Below are positions 31,647 through 40,465 of a stretch of DNA of 64,000 bases, one piece after another. The DNA comes from Pseudoxanthomonas sp. CF385 (GTDB lineage: Bacteria > Pseudomonadota > Gammaproteobacteria > Xanthomonadales > Xanthomonadaceae). Position 1 is the first letter of the stretch, and the number at the start of each line of letters is the position of its first letter. A program made the translations under genes and the position numbers. The DNA lies in the NCBI RefSeq assembly GCF_900104255.1, contig NZ_FNKZ01000002.1, positions 310,001-374,000 on the forward strand, given 5' to 3'. The notes below the pieces were generated by a model that saw only the letters and a program-made list of their open reading frames with translations, was not told where the DNA came from and did no database searches.

Positions 31647-31686
31647 CTGTCTTAATCGCGACACCGGGCTGTCACACAAACGTCGT
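31647..31686 (+). promoter_or_regulatory. Pho-box-like array upstream of pstS1
   Basis: CTGTCTT-AATC-GCGACAC-CGGG-CTGTCAC-ACAA-ACGTCGT: four units at an exact 11-bp period, two of them 6/7 matches to CTGTCAT. TGGAAT at 31686-31691 is placed as a -10 just downstream. Together with the porin array it fills the 31325-31747 divergent gap; the rest of that gap shows nothing else I can name. Confidence 0.75.
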
Positions 31687-31747
31687 GGAATGGCCACCCA
31701 ACGGGCACGCCCGTGCCTTTCACCCTGCCTTCTCCCAGGAGACTTCC

Positions 31748-32761
31748 GTGTTGAACTCGATCAAATCCCGCGTGGCGCTGCTGGCGCTGGCGTCCGCCTT
31801 CTCCGCGCAGGCGTTCGCGGCCGACGTGACCGGCGCCGGTGCGTCGTTCGTGTATCCGGTGATGACCAAGTGGTCGGCCGACTACGCCAAGGCCACCAAC
31901 AACCGCGTGAACTACCAGTCGATCGGTTCGGGCGGCGGTATCGCGCAGATCAAGGCCGGCACGGTGGACTTCGGCTCGTCCGACGCCCCGCTGAAGCCGG
32001 AAGAGCTGGCCAAGTACGGCCTGGCCCAGTTCCCGTCGGTGATCGGCGGCGTGGTGCCGGTGCTGAACGTGGCCGGCCTGAAGCCGGGCCAGCTGAAGCT
32101 GGACGGCCCGACCCTGGCCAACATCTTCCTGGGCACCATCAAGACCTGGAACGACCCGGCCATCGCCGCCCTGAACCCGGGCGTGGCGCTGCCGGCGCAG
32201 CGCATCACCGTCGTCCGCCGCTCGGACGGTTCGGGCACCACCTTCAACTTCGCCAACTACCTGTCCAAGGTCAGCCCGGAGTGGAAGAGCAAGGTCGGTG
32301 AAGGCACCACCGTGCAGTGGCCGACCGGCGTGGGCGGCAAGGGCAACGAAGGCGTCGCCGCCTACGTGAAGCAGATCAAGGGCGGCATCGGCTATGTCGA
32401 GCTGTCGTACGCGCTGCAGAACAAGATGGCCTACGCCAGCCTGAAGAACGCCTCGGGCAACTTCGTGCAGCCGAGCGACGAGTCTTTCGCCGCCGCGGCC
32501 GCCAGCGCCGAGTGGGGCAAGTCCAAGGACTTCTACCTGGTCATGACCAACGCTCCGGGCGCGAACTCCTGGCCGATCACCGCTACCAACTTCATCCTGA
32601 TGTACAAGGCGCCGAAGAAGGGCAACAAGGACGCCCGCGACTTCTTCCGCTGGGTCTACGCCAATGGCGACGCCCAGGCCAAGTCGCTCGACTACGTGCC
32701 GCTGCCGCCGGCGCTGGTGCAGCAGATCGAGACGTACTGGAAGGCCAACCTGAAGTACTGA
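31748..32761 (+). CDS. pstS: Phosphate ABC transporter substrate-binding protein PstS (first copy)
   Basis: Periplasmic phosphate-binding protein, 337 residues from GTG 31748 (AGGAG 8 nt upstream). Signal peptide about 1-24 with an AQAFA-AD cleavage site, so a soluble protein. Phosphate-site segments GAGASFVYPVM, YQSIGSGGGIAQI and RSDGSGTTFNFA are all present. Has its own Pho-box array and its own terminator, and sits just upstream of a second pstS that is about 60-70% identical by eye. Confidence 0.96.
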   Translation: MLNSIKSRVALLALASAFSAQAFAADVTGAGASFVYPVMTKWSADYAKATNNRVNYQSIGSGGGIAQIKAGTVDFGSSDAPLKPEELAKYGLAQFPSVIGGVVPVLNVAGLKPGQLKLDGPTLANIFLGTIKTWNDPAIAALNPGVALPAQRITVVRRSDGSGTTFNFANYLSKVSPEWKSKVGEGTTVQWPTGVGGKGNEGVAAYVKQIKGGIGYVELSYALQNKMAYASLKNASGNFVQPSDESFAAAAASAEWGKSKDFYLVMTNAPGANSWPITATNFILMYKAPKKGNKDARDFFRWVYANGDAQAKSLDYVPLPPALVQQIETYWKANLKY

Positions 32762-32837
32762 TCGCAGAACCGCCGGCACGGTCTCTCCCCCATGCCGGCA
32801 CCGGGGTCGCGCTCCCTCCCGCGCGATCCCATCCCTG

Positions 32838-32865
32838 GCGGGCCTTCGGGCCCGCTTTCTTTTTC
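32838..32865 (+). terminator. Terminator between the two pstS genes
   Basis: GCGGGCC-TTCG-GGCCCGC stem with UUCG tetraloop (32838-32855) followed by TTTCTTTTTC. Starts 77 nt past the first pstS stop, so pstS1 can be transcribed alone. Confidence 0.92.
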
Positions 32866-32907
32866 GGCTCCGGACCGGCCGCTGTCGCATGACAGTGCGA
32901 GACCGGG

Positions 32908-32936
32908 GTGTCATCACGATGTAACAAAAACATCAT
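32908..32936 (+). promoter_or_regulatory. Pho-box-like array upstream of pstS2
   Basis: GTGTCAT-CACG-ATGTAAC-AAAA-ACATCAT, three units at an 11-bp period, the first a 6/7 match to CTGTCAT. It lies 40-68 bp before the second pstS and after the first gene's terminator, so pstS2 has an independent phosphate-starvation promoter. Confidence 0.72.
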
Positions 32937-32975
32937 TTCATAGCGTGGATCACAAACGACCCGTCTGGAGCGACC

Positions 32976-34070
32976 ATGCACGTCCGTAACGCCCGCCTGG
33001 CCACGCTGGCCCTGGCCACCACCCTCTTCGTTGCAGCCTGCGGCGGCAAGACCGACGCCCCGGCCGCCACCGCAGGGACCGAAGGCGCTTCCGCGCCCGC
33101 CGAGGGCGCGCAGAAGATCTCGGCCGAGATCACCGGCGCCGGCGCGTCCTTCATCTATCCGCTGATGGCCCGCTGGTCCACGGACTACAACAAGGCCACG
33201 GGCGCCAAGATCAATTACCAGTCGATCGGTTCCGGCGGCGGCATCGCGCAGATCAAGGCCGCGACCGTCGACTTCGGTTCCTCCGACAAGCCGCTGTCGC
33301 CGGAAGAACTGGCGCAGGCCGGCCTGGGCCAGTTCCCGTCGGTGATCGGCGGCGTGGTCCCCGTCATCAACGTGGAAGGCCTGCAGCCGGGCCAGCTGAA
33401 GCTCAACGGCACCGTGCTGGCGGACATCTTCCTGCACAAGATCACCACCTGGAACGACCCGGCCATCGCCGCGCTGAACCCGGGCGTCACCCTGCCCACC
33501 GGCAAGATCAACACCGTCCACCGCTCGGACGGCTCGGGCACCACCTTCAACTTCGTCAACTACCTGTCCAAGGTCAGCCCGGAGTGGAAGGACAAGGTCG
33601 GCGAAGGCACCAGCGTCAACTGGCCGGGCGGCGTCGGCGGCAAGGGCAACGAAGGCGTGGCCGCCTACGTGCGCCAGCTGAAGGGCTCGATCGGCTATGT
33701 GGAACTGGCCTACGCCGAGCAGAACAAGATGTCGTACGCCTCGCTGCAGAACGCGGCCGGCCAGTTCGTGCTGCCCACCGCCGAGAGTTTCGCCGCCGCC
33801 GCGGCCAGCGCCGACTGGGCCAACGCGAAGGACTTCAACCTGGTCATCACCAACGCCCCGGGCGAACAGGCGTGGCCGATCACCGCCACCAACTTCATCC
33901 TGGTCTACAAGCAGCCCAAGGACGCGGCGAAGGCCAAGCACACGCTCGAATTCTTCAAGTGGGCCTACCAGCAGGGCCAGGCCCAGGCGAACGAACTGGA
34001 CTACGTGCCGCTGCCGCCGGAACTGGTGGGCCAGATCGAGCAGTACTGGAGCACCGAGATCAAGCTCTGA
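32976..34070 (+). CDS. pstS: Phosphate ABC transporter substrate-binding lipoprotein PstS (second copy)
   Basis: 364 residues. N-terminal lipobox LFVAACGG gives a lipid-anchored Cys at about residue 22, followed by an Ala/Pro/Gly/Thr-rich linker (26-50) and a full PstS domain (GAGASFIYPLM; YQSIGSGGGIAQI; HRSDGSGTTFNFV). Compared with pstS1 it differs mainly in anchoring: lipoprotein instead of soluble. It would be matured by LspA (8966-9463). Directly upstream of pstCAB-phoU. Confidence 0.96.
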   Translation: MHVRNARLATLALATTLFVAACGGKTDAPAATAGTEGASAPAEGAQKISAEITGAGASFIYPLMARWSTDYNKATGAKINYQSIGSGGGIAQIKAATVDFGSSDKPLSPEELAQAGLGQFPSVIGGVVPVINVEGLQPGQLKLNGTVLADIFLHKITTWNDPAIAALNPGVTLPTGKINTVHRSDGSGTTFNFVNYLSKVSPEWKDKVGEGTSVNWPGGVGGKGNEGVAAYVRQLKGSIGYVELAYAEQNKMSYASLQNAAGQFVLPTAESFAAAAASADWANAKDFNLVITNAPGEQAWPITATNFILVYKQPKDAAKAKHTLEFFKWAYQQGQAQANELDYVPLPPELVGQIEQYWSTEIKL

Positions 34071-34106
34071 GTGATCCCCACCGGGCCGCCTGTGACGGGC
34101 GGCCCG

Positions 34107-34131
34107 GTGTCATCACGCGGTAACGACGTAC
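34107..34131 (+). promoter_or_regulatory. Pho-box-like array upstream of pstC
   Basis: GTGTCAT-CACG-CGGTAAC-GACG-TACCCGT at an 11-bp period; first 11 bases are identical to the start of the pstS2 array. It begins at the base of a GC hairpin (CCGGGCCGCC/GGGCGGCCCGG, 34081-34107) that follows the pstS2 stop and lacks a T-run. Third unit is poor. Confidence 0.6.
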
Positions 34132-34182
34132 CCGTGCACTAGCCAGACCGCCACACCCGCCCTCCCCCACCCTTCGGGTTGC

Positions 34183-35154
34183 ATGAACGCCACTGCCCTC
34201 CCCGCCTCCCTGACGGACGTGCGCACTGCGAAAGACGCGCGCGCCGACACGCTGTTCCGGCTGACGCTCACCGCCGCCGGCCTGTTCGTCCTGTTCTCCC
34301 TGATCGCTGCCGCCGTGTCGATGCTGTGGGGCGGTCGGGAAGCCCTGCAGACGTTCGGCCTGGGCTTCTTCACCAGCACCGAGTGGAACGTCGGCACGCG
34401 CGAGTTCGGCGCCCTGGTGCCGATCTTCGGCACGCTGGTCAGCGCCGGCATCGCCATGCTGATCGCGGTGCCGGTGAGCTTCGGCATCGCGGTGTTCCTG
34501 ACCGAAGTCGCGCCGGCCTGGATGCGCGGCCCGGTCGGCATGGCCATCGAGCTGCTGGCCGGCATCCCTTCGATCATCTACGGCATGTGGGGCCTGTTCG
34601 TGCTGGCGCCGCAGCTGAGCGAACACGTCTATCCGTGGATCAACGACAACCTCGGCCAGTTGCCGCTGGTCGGCGTGCTGCTGTCCGGCCCGCCGCTGGG
34701 CATCGGCATGATGACCGCCGGCCTGGTGCTGGCGATCATGGTGATCCCCTTCATCTCGTCGGTGATGCGCGAGGTCTTCCTGACCGTGCCGGGCCGCCTG
34801 AAGGAATCGGCGTACGCGCTGGGCTCCACCAAGTGGGAAGTGGTCTGGGACATCGTCCTGCCGTACACCCGCTCGGCGGTGATCGGCGGCGTGTTCCTCG
34901 GCCTGGGCCGCGCGCTCGGCGAAACGATGGCGGTGACCTTCGTCATCGGCAACGCCTACGCCATCAGCCTGGCGCTGCTGGAACCCGGCACCTCGATCGC
35001 CGCGACCATCGCCAACGAGTTCGCCGAAGCCACCGACCCGCTGCACAAGGGCTCGCTGCTGCTGCTCGGCTTCACCCTGTTCGTGCTGACCTTCATCGTG
35101 CTGGCGATCGCCCGCCTGATGCTGCGCCAGCTCGCCAAGCGGGAGGGCAACTGA
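34183..35154 (+). CDS. pstC: Phosphate ABC transporter permease PstC
   Basis: 323 residues, six membrane segments, PstC-type N-terminus and the permease EAA loop (GSTKWEVVWDIVLPYTRSAV, about 210-229) that contacts PstB. ELLAGIPSIIYGMWGLFVL is the PstC family block. Its stop shares one base with the pstA start (TGATG). Confidence 0.97.
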   Translation: MNATALPASLTDVRTAKDARADTLFRLTLTAAGLFVLFSLIAAAVSMLWGGREALQTFGLGFFTSTEWNVGTREFGALVPIFGTLVSAGIAMLIAVPVSFGIAVFLTEVAPAWMRGPVGMAIELLAGIPSIIYGMWGLFVLAPQLSEHVYPWINDNLGQLPLVGVLLSGPPLGIGMMTAGLVLAIMVIPFISSVMREVFLTVPGRLKESAYALGSTKWEVVWDIVLPYTRSAVIGGVFLGLGRALGETMAVTFVIGNAYAISLALLEPGTSIAATIANEFAEATDPLHKGSLLLLGFTLFVLTFIVLAIARLMLRQLAKREGN

Positions 35155-36005
35155 TGTCCGCTTCGCTCTACACCTGGCGCAAGGTCAAGAATGTCGCCGC
35201 GCTGACCCTGTCCATCGCCGCGGCGCTTTTCGGCCTGATGTGGCTGGTCTGGATCCTCTGGACGACGATCACCAAGGGCATGGGCAGCCTGAACCTGGAT
35301 CTGTTCACCCAGATGACGCCGCCGCCGAACGAACCGGGCGGCCTGGCCAACGCGCTGTTCGGCAGCGTGGTGATCAGCCTGCTGGCGATCCTGCTCGGCA
35401 CGCCGATCGGCATCGCCGCCGGCACCTACCTGGCGGAATACGCCAACAAGCACTGGTTGGGCGAGACCGTCCGCTTCGTCAACGACATCCTGCTGTCGGC
35501 GCCGTCCATCGTGCTGGGCCTCTTCATCTACACCGTGATGGTGGCGCAGATGGGCCACTACTCGGCGTGGGCCGGTGCGGTGGCGCTGGCGTTCATCGCC
35601 TTGCCGGTGATCGTGCGCACCACCGACGAGATGCTGCGGCTGGTGCCGCAGCAGATGCGCGAGGCCGCGCTGTCGCTGGGCGTGCCGCAGTGGAAGGTGA
35701 CCACCCAGGTGCTGATGCGCTCGGCGCTGCCGGGCATCGTCACCGGCATCCTGCTGGCGCTGGCGCGCATCAGCGGCGAAACCGCGCCGCTGCTCTTCAC
35801 CGCCTTCAACAACCAGTTCTGGAGCACGGATCTCAACCAGTCCATGGCCAACCTGCCCATGGTGATCTTCCAGTACGCGATGAGCCCCTACGACTCGTGG
35901 AATTCGCTGGCTTGGGCCGGCGCCTTCCTCGTGACCGGCATGGTGCTGATCCTCAGCCTGATTGCGCGAACCATCCTTCTTCGAAACAAGGTGACCCATG
36001 AATGA
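35154..36005 (+). CDS. pstA: Phosphate ABC transporter permease PstA
   Basis: 283 residues, six membrane segments; EAA loop in [20 protein letters not shown] (about 180-199) and the FLEVAQ-like core [20 protein letters not shown]. Starts at ATG 35154 within the pstC stop and overlaps pstB by 8 nt, so the three transporter genes are translationally coupled. Confidence 0.97.
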   Translation: MSASLYTWRKVKNVAALTLSIAAALFGLMWLVWILWTTITKGMGSLNLDLFTQMTPPPNEPGGLANALFGSVVISLLAILLGTPIGIAAGTYLAEYANKHWLGETVRFVNDILLSAPSIVLGLFIYTVMVAQMGHYSAWAGAVALAFIALPVIVRTTDEMLRLVPQQMREAALSLGVPQWKVTTQVLMRSALPGIVTGILLALARISGETAPLLFTAFNNQFWSTDLNQSMANLPMVIFQYAMSPYDSWNSLAWAGAFLVTGMVLILSLIARTILLRNKVTHE

Positions 36006-36816
36006 CGCCGCCCGCATTGCCGTGGTGACGCCGCAACGCCACGACGAACACGCCGCCCCCGCCAGCGTGAAGCTGGCGGCCAAGGGGCTGGACTTCTACT
36101 ACGGCGATTTCCACGCATTGAAGAACATCAACCTGGAGATTCCGGAAAAGCGCGTCACCGCGCTGATCGGTCCCTCCGGCTGCGGCAAGTCCACGCTGCT
36201 GCGCGTCTTCAACCGCATCTACTCGCTGTACCCGAAGCTGCACGCCAAGGGCGAGGTGCTGTTGGATGGCGACAACATCCTGGACACCAAGTACCCGATG
36301 AACCGCCTGCGCAGCAAGGTGGGCATGGTGTTCCAGAAGCCGGTCCCGTTCCCGATGACGATCTTCGAGAACGTGGCCTATGGCATCCGCCACCACGAGC
36401 GCCTGAACAAGGCCGACATGGACGTGCGCGTCGAGCAGGCGCTGCGCCAGGCGGCCCTGTGGGACGAAGCCAAGGACAAGCTGAAGCAGAGCGCCCTGGG
36501 CCTGTCGGGCGGACAGCAGCAGCGCCTGTGCATCGCGCGTGCCGTCGCGCTGCGCCCGGACGTGATCCTGCTGGACGAACCGACCTCCGCACTGGACCCC
36601 ATCTCGACCAGCAAGATCGAGCAGCTGATCGAAGAACTGAAGCACCAGTACACCATCGCCATCGTGACGCACAACATGCAGCAGGCGGCGCGCGTGTCGG
36701 ACTACACGGCCTTCATGTACCTGGGCGAGTTGGTCGAGCACGACGCCACGTCGACGATCTTCTCCAACCCCGGCAAGCAGCAGACCGAAGACTACATCAC
36801 CGGACGTTTCGGCTGA
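35998..36816 (+). CDS. pstB: Phosphate ABC transporter ATP-binding protein PstB
   Basis: 272 residues. Walker [10 protein letters not shown] (about 60-68), signature [14 protein letters not shown] (about 168-181), Walker [14 protein letters not shown] (about 188-200), and the switch His in IVTHNMQQA. Longer N-terminus than in E. coli (about 20 residues). Powers PstSCA phosphate uptake. Confidence 0.98.
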   Translation: MNDAARIAVVTPQRHDEHAAPASVKLAAKGLDFYYGDFHALKNINLEIPEKRVTALIGPSGCGKSTLLRVFNRIYSLYPKLHAKGEVLLDGDNILDTKYPMNRLRSKVGMVFQKPVPFPMTIFENVAYGIRHHERLNKADMDVRVEQALRQAALWDEAKDKLKQSALGLSGGQQQRLCIARAVALRPDVILLDEPTSALDPISTSKIEQLIEELKHQYTIAIVTHNMQQAARVSDYTAFMYLGELVEHDATSTIFSNPGKQQTEDYITGRFG

Positions 36817-36824
36817 GGACGCCC

Positions 36825-37535
36825 ATGAACACCCAACCCAACGACCATATCGTGAAGAGCTACGACGAAGAACAGCGCCGCATCGTGGCGGAGATCGTCC
36901 GCATGGGCGAAACCGCCGTCGCCCAGCTGGAGGCCGCGCTCGACGTGGTCGAACGCCGCGACGACAAGGCGGCCCAGCGCATCATCGCCAACGACGAAGC
37001 CATCGACGCCATCGAGCACCAGGTGGCCCATGACGTCATGCACCTGGCCCTGCGCGGCCCGATGGCCCGCGACCTGCGCGAGATCCTCGCAGGCCTGCGC
37101 ATCCCGGCGGACATCGAACGCATCGGCGACTACGCGGCCAACGTCGCCAAGCGCTCGATCGCCCTGAACGTCTCGCCGCCGATGCCGCAGATCACCGGCC
37201 TGCGCGCGCTCGGCAAGCTGGCGGCCCGCCAGGTGCGCGACGTGCTGCTCGCCTACCAGAACGGCGACGCCGAACAGGCCGTCCAGGTGCGCGAACGCGA
37301 CGCCGAGCTGGACGCGCACTACACCGCGCTGTTCCGCGAGCTGCTGACCTACATGATGGAAGATCCGCGCAACATCACGCCGTGCACGCACCTGTTGTTC
37401 ATGGCGAAGAACCTGGAACGCATCGGCGACCACGCGACGAACATCGCCGAGAACGTCTGGTTCCTGGTGCACGGCGAACAGCCGCTGCCGCCGCGGGCCA
37501 AGCGCGACGACACCAGCACCACCGGCGCCGTCTGA
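36825..37535 (+). CDS. phoU: Phosphate signalling protein PhoU
   Basis: 236 residues, two three-helix-bundle repeats each with the metal-binding E/D-x3-D motif: IPADIERIGDYAANVA (about 98-113) and KNLERIGDHATNIAE (about 199-213). Links PstB activity to the PhoR-PhoB two-component system and restrains it when phosphate is plentiful. Eight nt after pstB; last gene of the pst operon. Confidence 0.97.
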   Translation: MNTQPNDHIVKSYDEEQRRIVAEIVRMGETAVAQLEAALDVVERRDDKAAQRIIANDEAIDAIEHQVAHDVMHLALRGPMARDLREILAGLRIPADIERIGDYAANVAKRSIALNVSPPMPQITGLRALGKLAARQVRDVLLAYQNGDAEQAVQVRERDAELDAHYTALFRELLTYMMEDPRNITPCTHLLFMAKNLERIGDHATNIAENVWFLVHGEQPLPPRAKRDDTSTTGAV

Positions 37536-37559
37536 GTTACGCGCCGCACTGCAGCACGC

Positions 37560-37587
37560 GACAGGCCCCGCCCCGGCGGGGCTTGTC
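37560..37587 (+). terminator. Hairpin after phoU, probable operon end
   Basis: GACAGGCCCCGCC / GGCGGGGCTTGTC, 13-bp imperfect stem with a 2-nt centre, 25 nt past the phoU stop. No T-run follows, so it is weak as an intrinsic terminator. A TACAAT (37630-37635) downstream may be the -10 of the next operon, but I see no good -35. Confidence 0.55.
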
Positions 37588-37681
37588 CGTTCCGGGCCCC
37601 GCACAAACAGAGCGCTAACGTCGCGCGGCTACAATCGCGCCACGCTGATGCGGATCCCCCGCACGCCTGGGAGAGAACACG

Positions 37682-38077
37682 ATGTCCAAGACCACCAAAC
37701 CCGCCGCCGTCGCTGTCGCGCTGGCCGGCGGCATCCTGCTGGCCGGCTCGAGCTTCGCGATGGAACCGCTGGCGCAGGGCTACCTGCTGGCCGCGCCCGA
37801 AGCCGCGAAGGCCGGCGAAGGCAAATGCGGCGAGGGCAAGTGCGGCATGGCCAAGGCCGACACCGACAAGGACGGCAAGGTCTCGCAGGCCGAGTTCGCC
37901 GCCGCCCATCCGGACAAGGCGGCCGACTTCGCCGGCATCGACACCAACAAGGACGGCTTCATCGACGCGGCCGAGCACAAGGCCCACGCCGGCGCGAAGG
38001 GTGCCGAGGGCAAGTGCGGTGAAGGCAAGTGCGGCGAGGGCAAGTGCGGCGGCGACAAGAAGACCGGCGACAAGTAA
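37682..38077 (+). CDS. EGKCG-repeat RiPP precursor with EF-hand pair (HvfA/bufferin-like)
   Basis: 131 residues. Signal peptide about 1-26 (VAVALAGGILLAGSSFA). Five EGKCG motifs: residues 46-50 and 51-55, then 109-113, 114-118 and 119-123. All five cysteines (49, 54, 112, 117, 122) are in these motifs. Between the two blocks lie two canonical EF-hand loops, DTDKDGKVSQAE (60-71) and DTNKDGFIDAAE (87-98), with Asp/Asn/Ser/Glu at positions 1, 3, 5, 9 and 12. In related HvfA-type precursors, EGKCG cysteines are oxidised by a DUF692 enzyme and bind copper; those genes follow here (38127 and 38971). The Ca-binding insertion is the unusual part. Confidence 0.85.
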   Translation: MSKTTKPAAVAVALAGGILLAGSSFAMEPLAQGYLLAAPEAAKAGEGKCGEGKCGMAKADTDKDGKVSQAEFAAAHPDKAADFAGIDTNKDGFIDAAEHKAHAGAKGAEGKCGEGKCGEGKCGGDKKTGDK

Positions 38078-38090
38078 GCCCATGGCCTCG

Positions 38091-38111
38091 GGCCCCGGCT
38101 GAGCCGGGGCC
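38091..38111 (+). promoter_or_regulatory. Intercistronic hairpin between precursor and enzyme genes
   Basis: GGCCCCGGC-TGA-GCCGGGGCC, perfect 9-bp stem with a 3-nt loop, 13 nt past the precursor stop and 16 nt before the DUF692 start. No T-run. It is placed to protect the precursor mRNA or limit readthrough so that precursor exceeds enzyme. Confidence 0.6.
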
Positions 38112-38126
38112 TGCGGCATCCACCGG

Positions 38127-38978
38127 ATGACCACACCTCTCCCCACCGCATCGGCCGGCCTTGGCCTGCGCCGCGCGCTGCTCGACGACCTGTTGACGCC
38201 GCCTGCGGGCGCGTTCGATTTCCTCGAATGCGCGCCCGACAACTGGATCGGCGTGGGTGGTCGCTATGGCGACGCGTTGCGCGCGCTCTCGGCGCGGCAT
38301 CCGATCACCTGTCACGGCCTGTCGCTGTCGCTGGGCGGCATGGCACCGCTGGACGACACCTTCCTCGCGCGCACGCGCCGGTTCCTCGACCAGCACGACG
38401 TCGCGTTGTACAGCGAGCACCTGAGCTACTGCGCGGACGACGGGCACCTGTACGACCTGATGCCGATCCCGTTCACCGAGGAAGCGGTCCACCACGTCGC
38501 CGCACGCATCCGCCAGGCGCAGGACGCGCTGGGCCGGCGCATCGCGGTGGAGAACGTCTCCTACTACGCCGCGCCCTACCAGGCGATGGCGGAAGCCGAT
38601 TTCATCGGCGCGGTCCTCGACGAAGCCGACTGCGACCTGCTGCTCGACGTCAACAACATCTTCGTCAACGCCATCAACCACGGCTACGACGCGCGTGCGT
38701 TCCTGGCCCGCATGCCGTCGGCGCGGATCGCCTCGTACCACATCGCCGGCCACTACGACGAAGCCGACGACCTGAAAGTGGATACCCATGGCGCGCCAGT
38801 GAAGGACGACGTGTGGTCGCTGCTGTCGCTGGCTTACGCCACCCACGGCGTGCGGCCCACCCTGCTCGAGCGCGACTTCAACTTCCCGCCGTTGGCCGAA
38901 CTGGCCGCGGAAGTGCAGCGCATCCGCGACCTGCAAGCGCCGCATGCCGGCGCGACCGCGCGCGCCACCCATGGCTGA
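38127..38978 (+). CDS. DUF692 family multinuclear non-haem iron (MNIO) peptide-modifying enzyme
   Basis: 283 residues, full length for DUF692/MbnB/HvfB. Metal-ligand candidates in order: H63 ([11 protein letters not shown]), E97-H98 (LYSEHLSYC), E142 (VENVSYY), D174-N176 (LLLDVNNIF), H205/H209 (HIAGH), D219/H221 (DTHG) and E249 (LLERDFN). The TIM-barrel enzymes of this family use iron and oxygen to convert precursor cysteines to oxazolone/thioamide or thiooxazole groups. Expected substrate is the upstream EGKCG protein; partner is the next gene, overlapping by 8 nt. Confidence 0.93.
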   Translation: MTTPLPTASAGLGLRRALLDDLLTPPAGAFDFLECAPDNWIGVGGRYGDALRALSARHPITCHGLSLSLGGMAPLDDTFLARTRRFLDQHDVALYSEHLSYCADDGHLYDLMPIPFTEEAVHHVAARIRQAQDALGRRIAVENVSYYAAPYQAMAEADFIGAVLDEADCDLLLDVNNIFVNAINHGYDARAFLARMPSARIASYHIAGHYDEADDLKVDTHGAPVKDDVWSLLSLAYATHGVRPTLLERDFNFPPLAELAAEVQRIRDLQAPHAGATARATHG

Positions 38979-39726
38979 GCGCCTGCACGACCAGCAGTTC
39001 GCGCTATCGCGGCACCTGCGGGACCCGTCGGCGCATCCGCCGCCGCCCGGCATCGAGGAACGGCGGCTGGCGATCTACCGCGACCTGTTCTTCAACAACA
39101 TCGAGGGCCTGTTGGCCGGCAATTTCCCGGTGATCCGCCAGACCCTGGGCGACGACGCGTGGCGCCGGCTCGTACGCCAGTTCTACGCGAACCATCGCAG
39201 CCACACGCCGCTGTTTCCCGAGATCGCGCGCGAGTTCATCCGCTTCCTCGAAGGCCGCGCGCCCGACCCCGATACGCCGTGGCTGCGCGAGCTCGCGCAC
39301 TACGAATGGGTGGAACTGGCCCTGCAGATCGCCGATGACGCCGTGCCGGCGCACGACCCGGACGGCGACCTGCTCGCAGGCGTTCCCGTGGTGTCGCCGT
39401 TCGCCTGGGCATTGGCGTATCAATGGCCCGTGCACCGCATCGGCCCGGACTACCGCCCCGCGTCGCCGCCGGATGCTCCGACCTGCCTGCTGGTGCGGCG
39501 TGGCGCCGACCACCAGGTCCGCTTCTCCGCCCTGTCGCCGCTCGTCTACCGGCTGATCGAACTGCTTGGCGAGCGACGTCGTAGCGGTGCGGAAGCGCTC
39601 CGCCAGTTGGCCGACGAAGCCGGCGTCGACGACGTCCCTGCCTTCATCGAGCAAGGCGCGGCCATGCTGGCGCGCATGCGGCAGGAAGGCACGCTGTCGG
39701 GCACCGATCCCGCCGCGGCACCGTAG
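38971..39726 (+). CDS. DUF2063 partner protein (HvfC-like)
   Basis: 251 residues from ATG 38971, overlapping the DUF692 gene by 8 nt. N-terminal DUF2063 domain with [21 protein letters not shown] (about 30-50) and [22 protein letters not shown]; the C-terminal half (about 130-240) is the variable MbnC/HvfC-like part. Formerly annotated as DNA-binding, this family is now understood as the precursor-recognition subunit of DUF692 enzymes. Closes the three-gene operon. Confidence 0.9.
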   Translation: MAERLHDQQFALSRHLRDPSAHPPPPGIEERRLAIYRDLFFNNIEGLLAGNFPVIRQTLGDDAWRRLVRQFYANHRSHTPLFPEIAREFIRFLEGRAPDPDTPWLRELAHYEWVELALQIADDAVPAHDPDGDLLAGVPVVSPFAWALAYQWPVHRIGPDYRPASPPDAPTCLLVRRGADHQVRFSALSPLVYRLIELLGERRRSGAEALRQLADEAGVDDVPAFIEQGAAMLARMRQEGTLSGTDPAAAP

Positions 39727-39792
39727 GAGCATTGGCTCGCGGTTGGGTTTCCAGCACAGGAAGCCGTGCCGACCTCTGCTACCCTTTCGCGC

Positions 39793-40419
39793 ATGGAAAA
39801 CGCCGCCGAAACCGCCCGCACCACGCCCATGGCCCGCCGCTTCCGCGGCTATCTGCCCGTGGTGGTCGACGTGGAGACCGGTGGCTTCGACTGGAACCGC
39901 CACGCCCTGCTCGAACTGGCCGCCGTGCCCCTCGACCTGGACGAGAACGGACTGCTGGTACCCGGCACCACCTCCAGCGTGCACCTGCATCCGGCGCCGG
40001 GTCTGGAGATCGATCCCAAGTCGCTGGAAGTCACCGGCATCGACCTGGACCATCCGTTCCGTTTCGCCAAGCACGAGAAGGATGCGCTGGACCACGTGTT
40101 CGCGCCGGTGCGCGCGGCGGTGAAGAAGCACGGCTGCCAGCGTGCGATCCTGGTGGGCCACAACGCGCACTTCGACCTGAACTTCCTCAATGCCGCGGTG
40201 GCCCGCGTGGGCCACAAGCGCAACCCGTTCCATCCCTTCAGCGTGTTCGACACGGTGACCCTGGCAGGCGTCGCCTACGGCCAGACCGTGCTGGCCCGCG
40301 CCGTGGCTGCCGCGGGCTTCGACTGGAATGCGGAAGACGCCCACTCCGCCGTCTACGACGCGGAGCAGACCGCGCGCCTGTTCTGCACGATCGCCAACGC
40401 GTGGCCGCGGCCGGTGTAA
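39793..40419 (+). CDS. rnt: Ribonuclease T
   Basis: 208 residues from ATG 39793. DEDD 3'-5' exonuclease that trims tRNA CCA ends and other stable RNAs. Exo motifs: [11 protein letters not shown] (I, residues about 24-34), [12 protein letters not shown] (II, about 127-138) and [17 protein letters not shown] (III). A GTG at 39766 would add nine residues but lacks conservation. Confidence 0.95.
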   Translation: MENAAETARTTPMARRFRGYLPVVVDVETGGFDWNRHALLELAAVPLDLDENGLLVPGTTSSVHLHPAPGLEIDPKSLEVTGIDLDHPFRFAKHEKDALDHVFAPVRAAVKKHGCQRAILVGHNAHFDLNFLNAAVARVGHKRNPFHPFSVFDTVTLAGVAYGQTVLARAVAAAGFDWNAEDAHSAVYDAEQTARLFCTIANAWPRPV

Positions 40420-40465
40420 CGACCTTCCGTCCGCCACGCTGAGCGGCACGCTGCGAGGAGCCGAT

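Noticed and set aside
37560..37681. A sigma-factor-specific promoter for the EGKCG operon
   Set aside because: TACAAT at 37630-37635 is a fair -10, but no acceptable -35 was found, so it was left out as a feature.
37814..38050. Repeated GAGGGCAAGTGCGGC units as a CRISPR-like or tandem DNA repeat
   Set aside because: They encode the in-frame EGKCG motifs; they are short, unspaced and explained by the protein.
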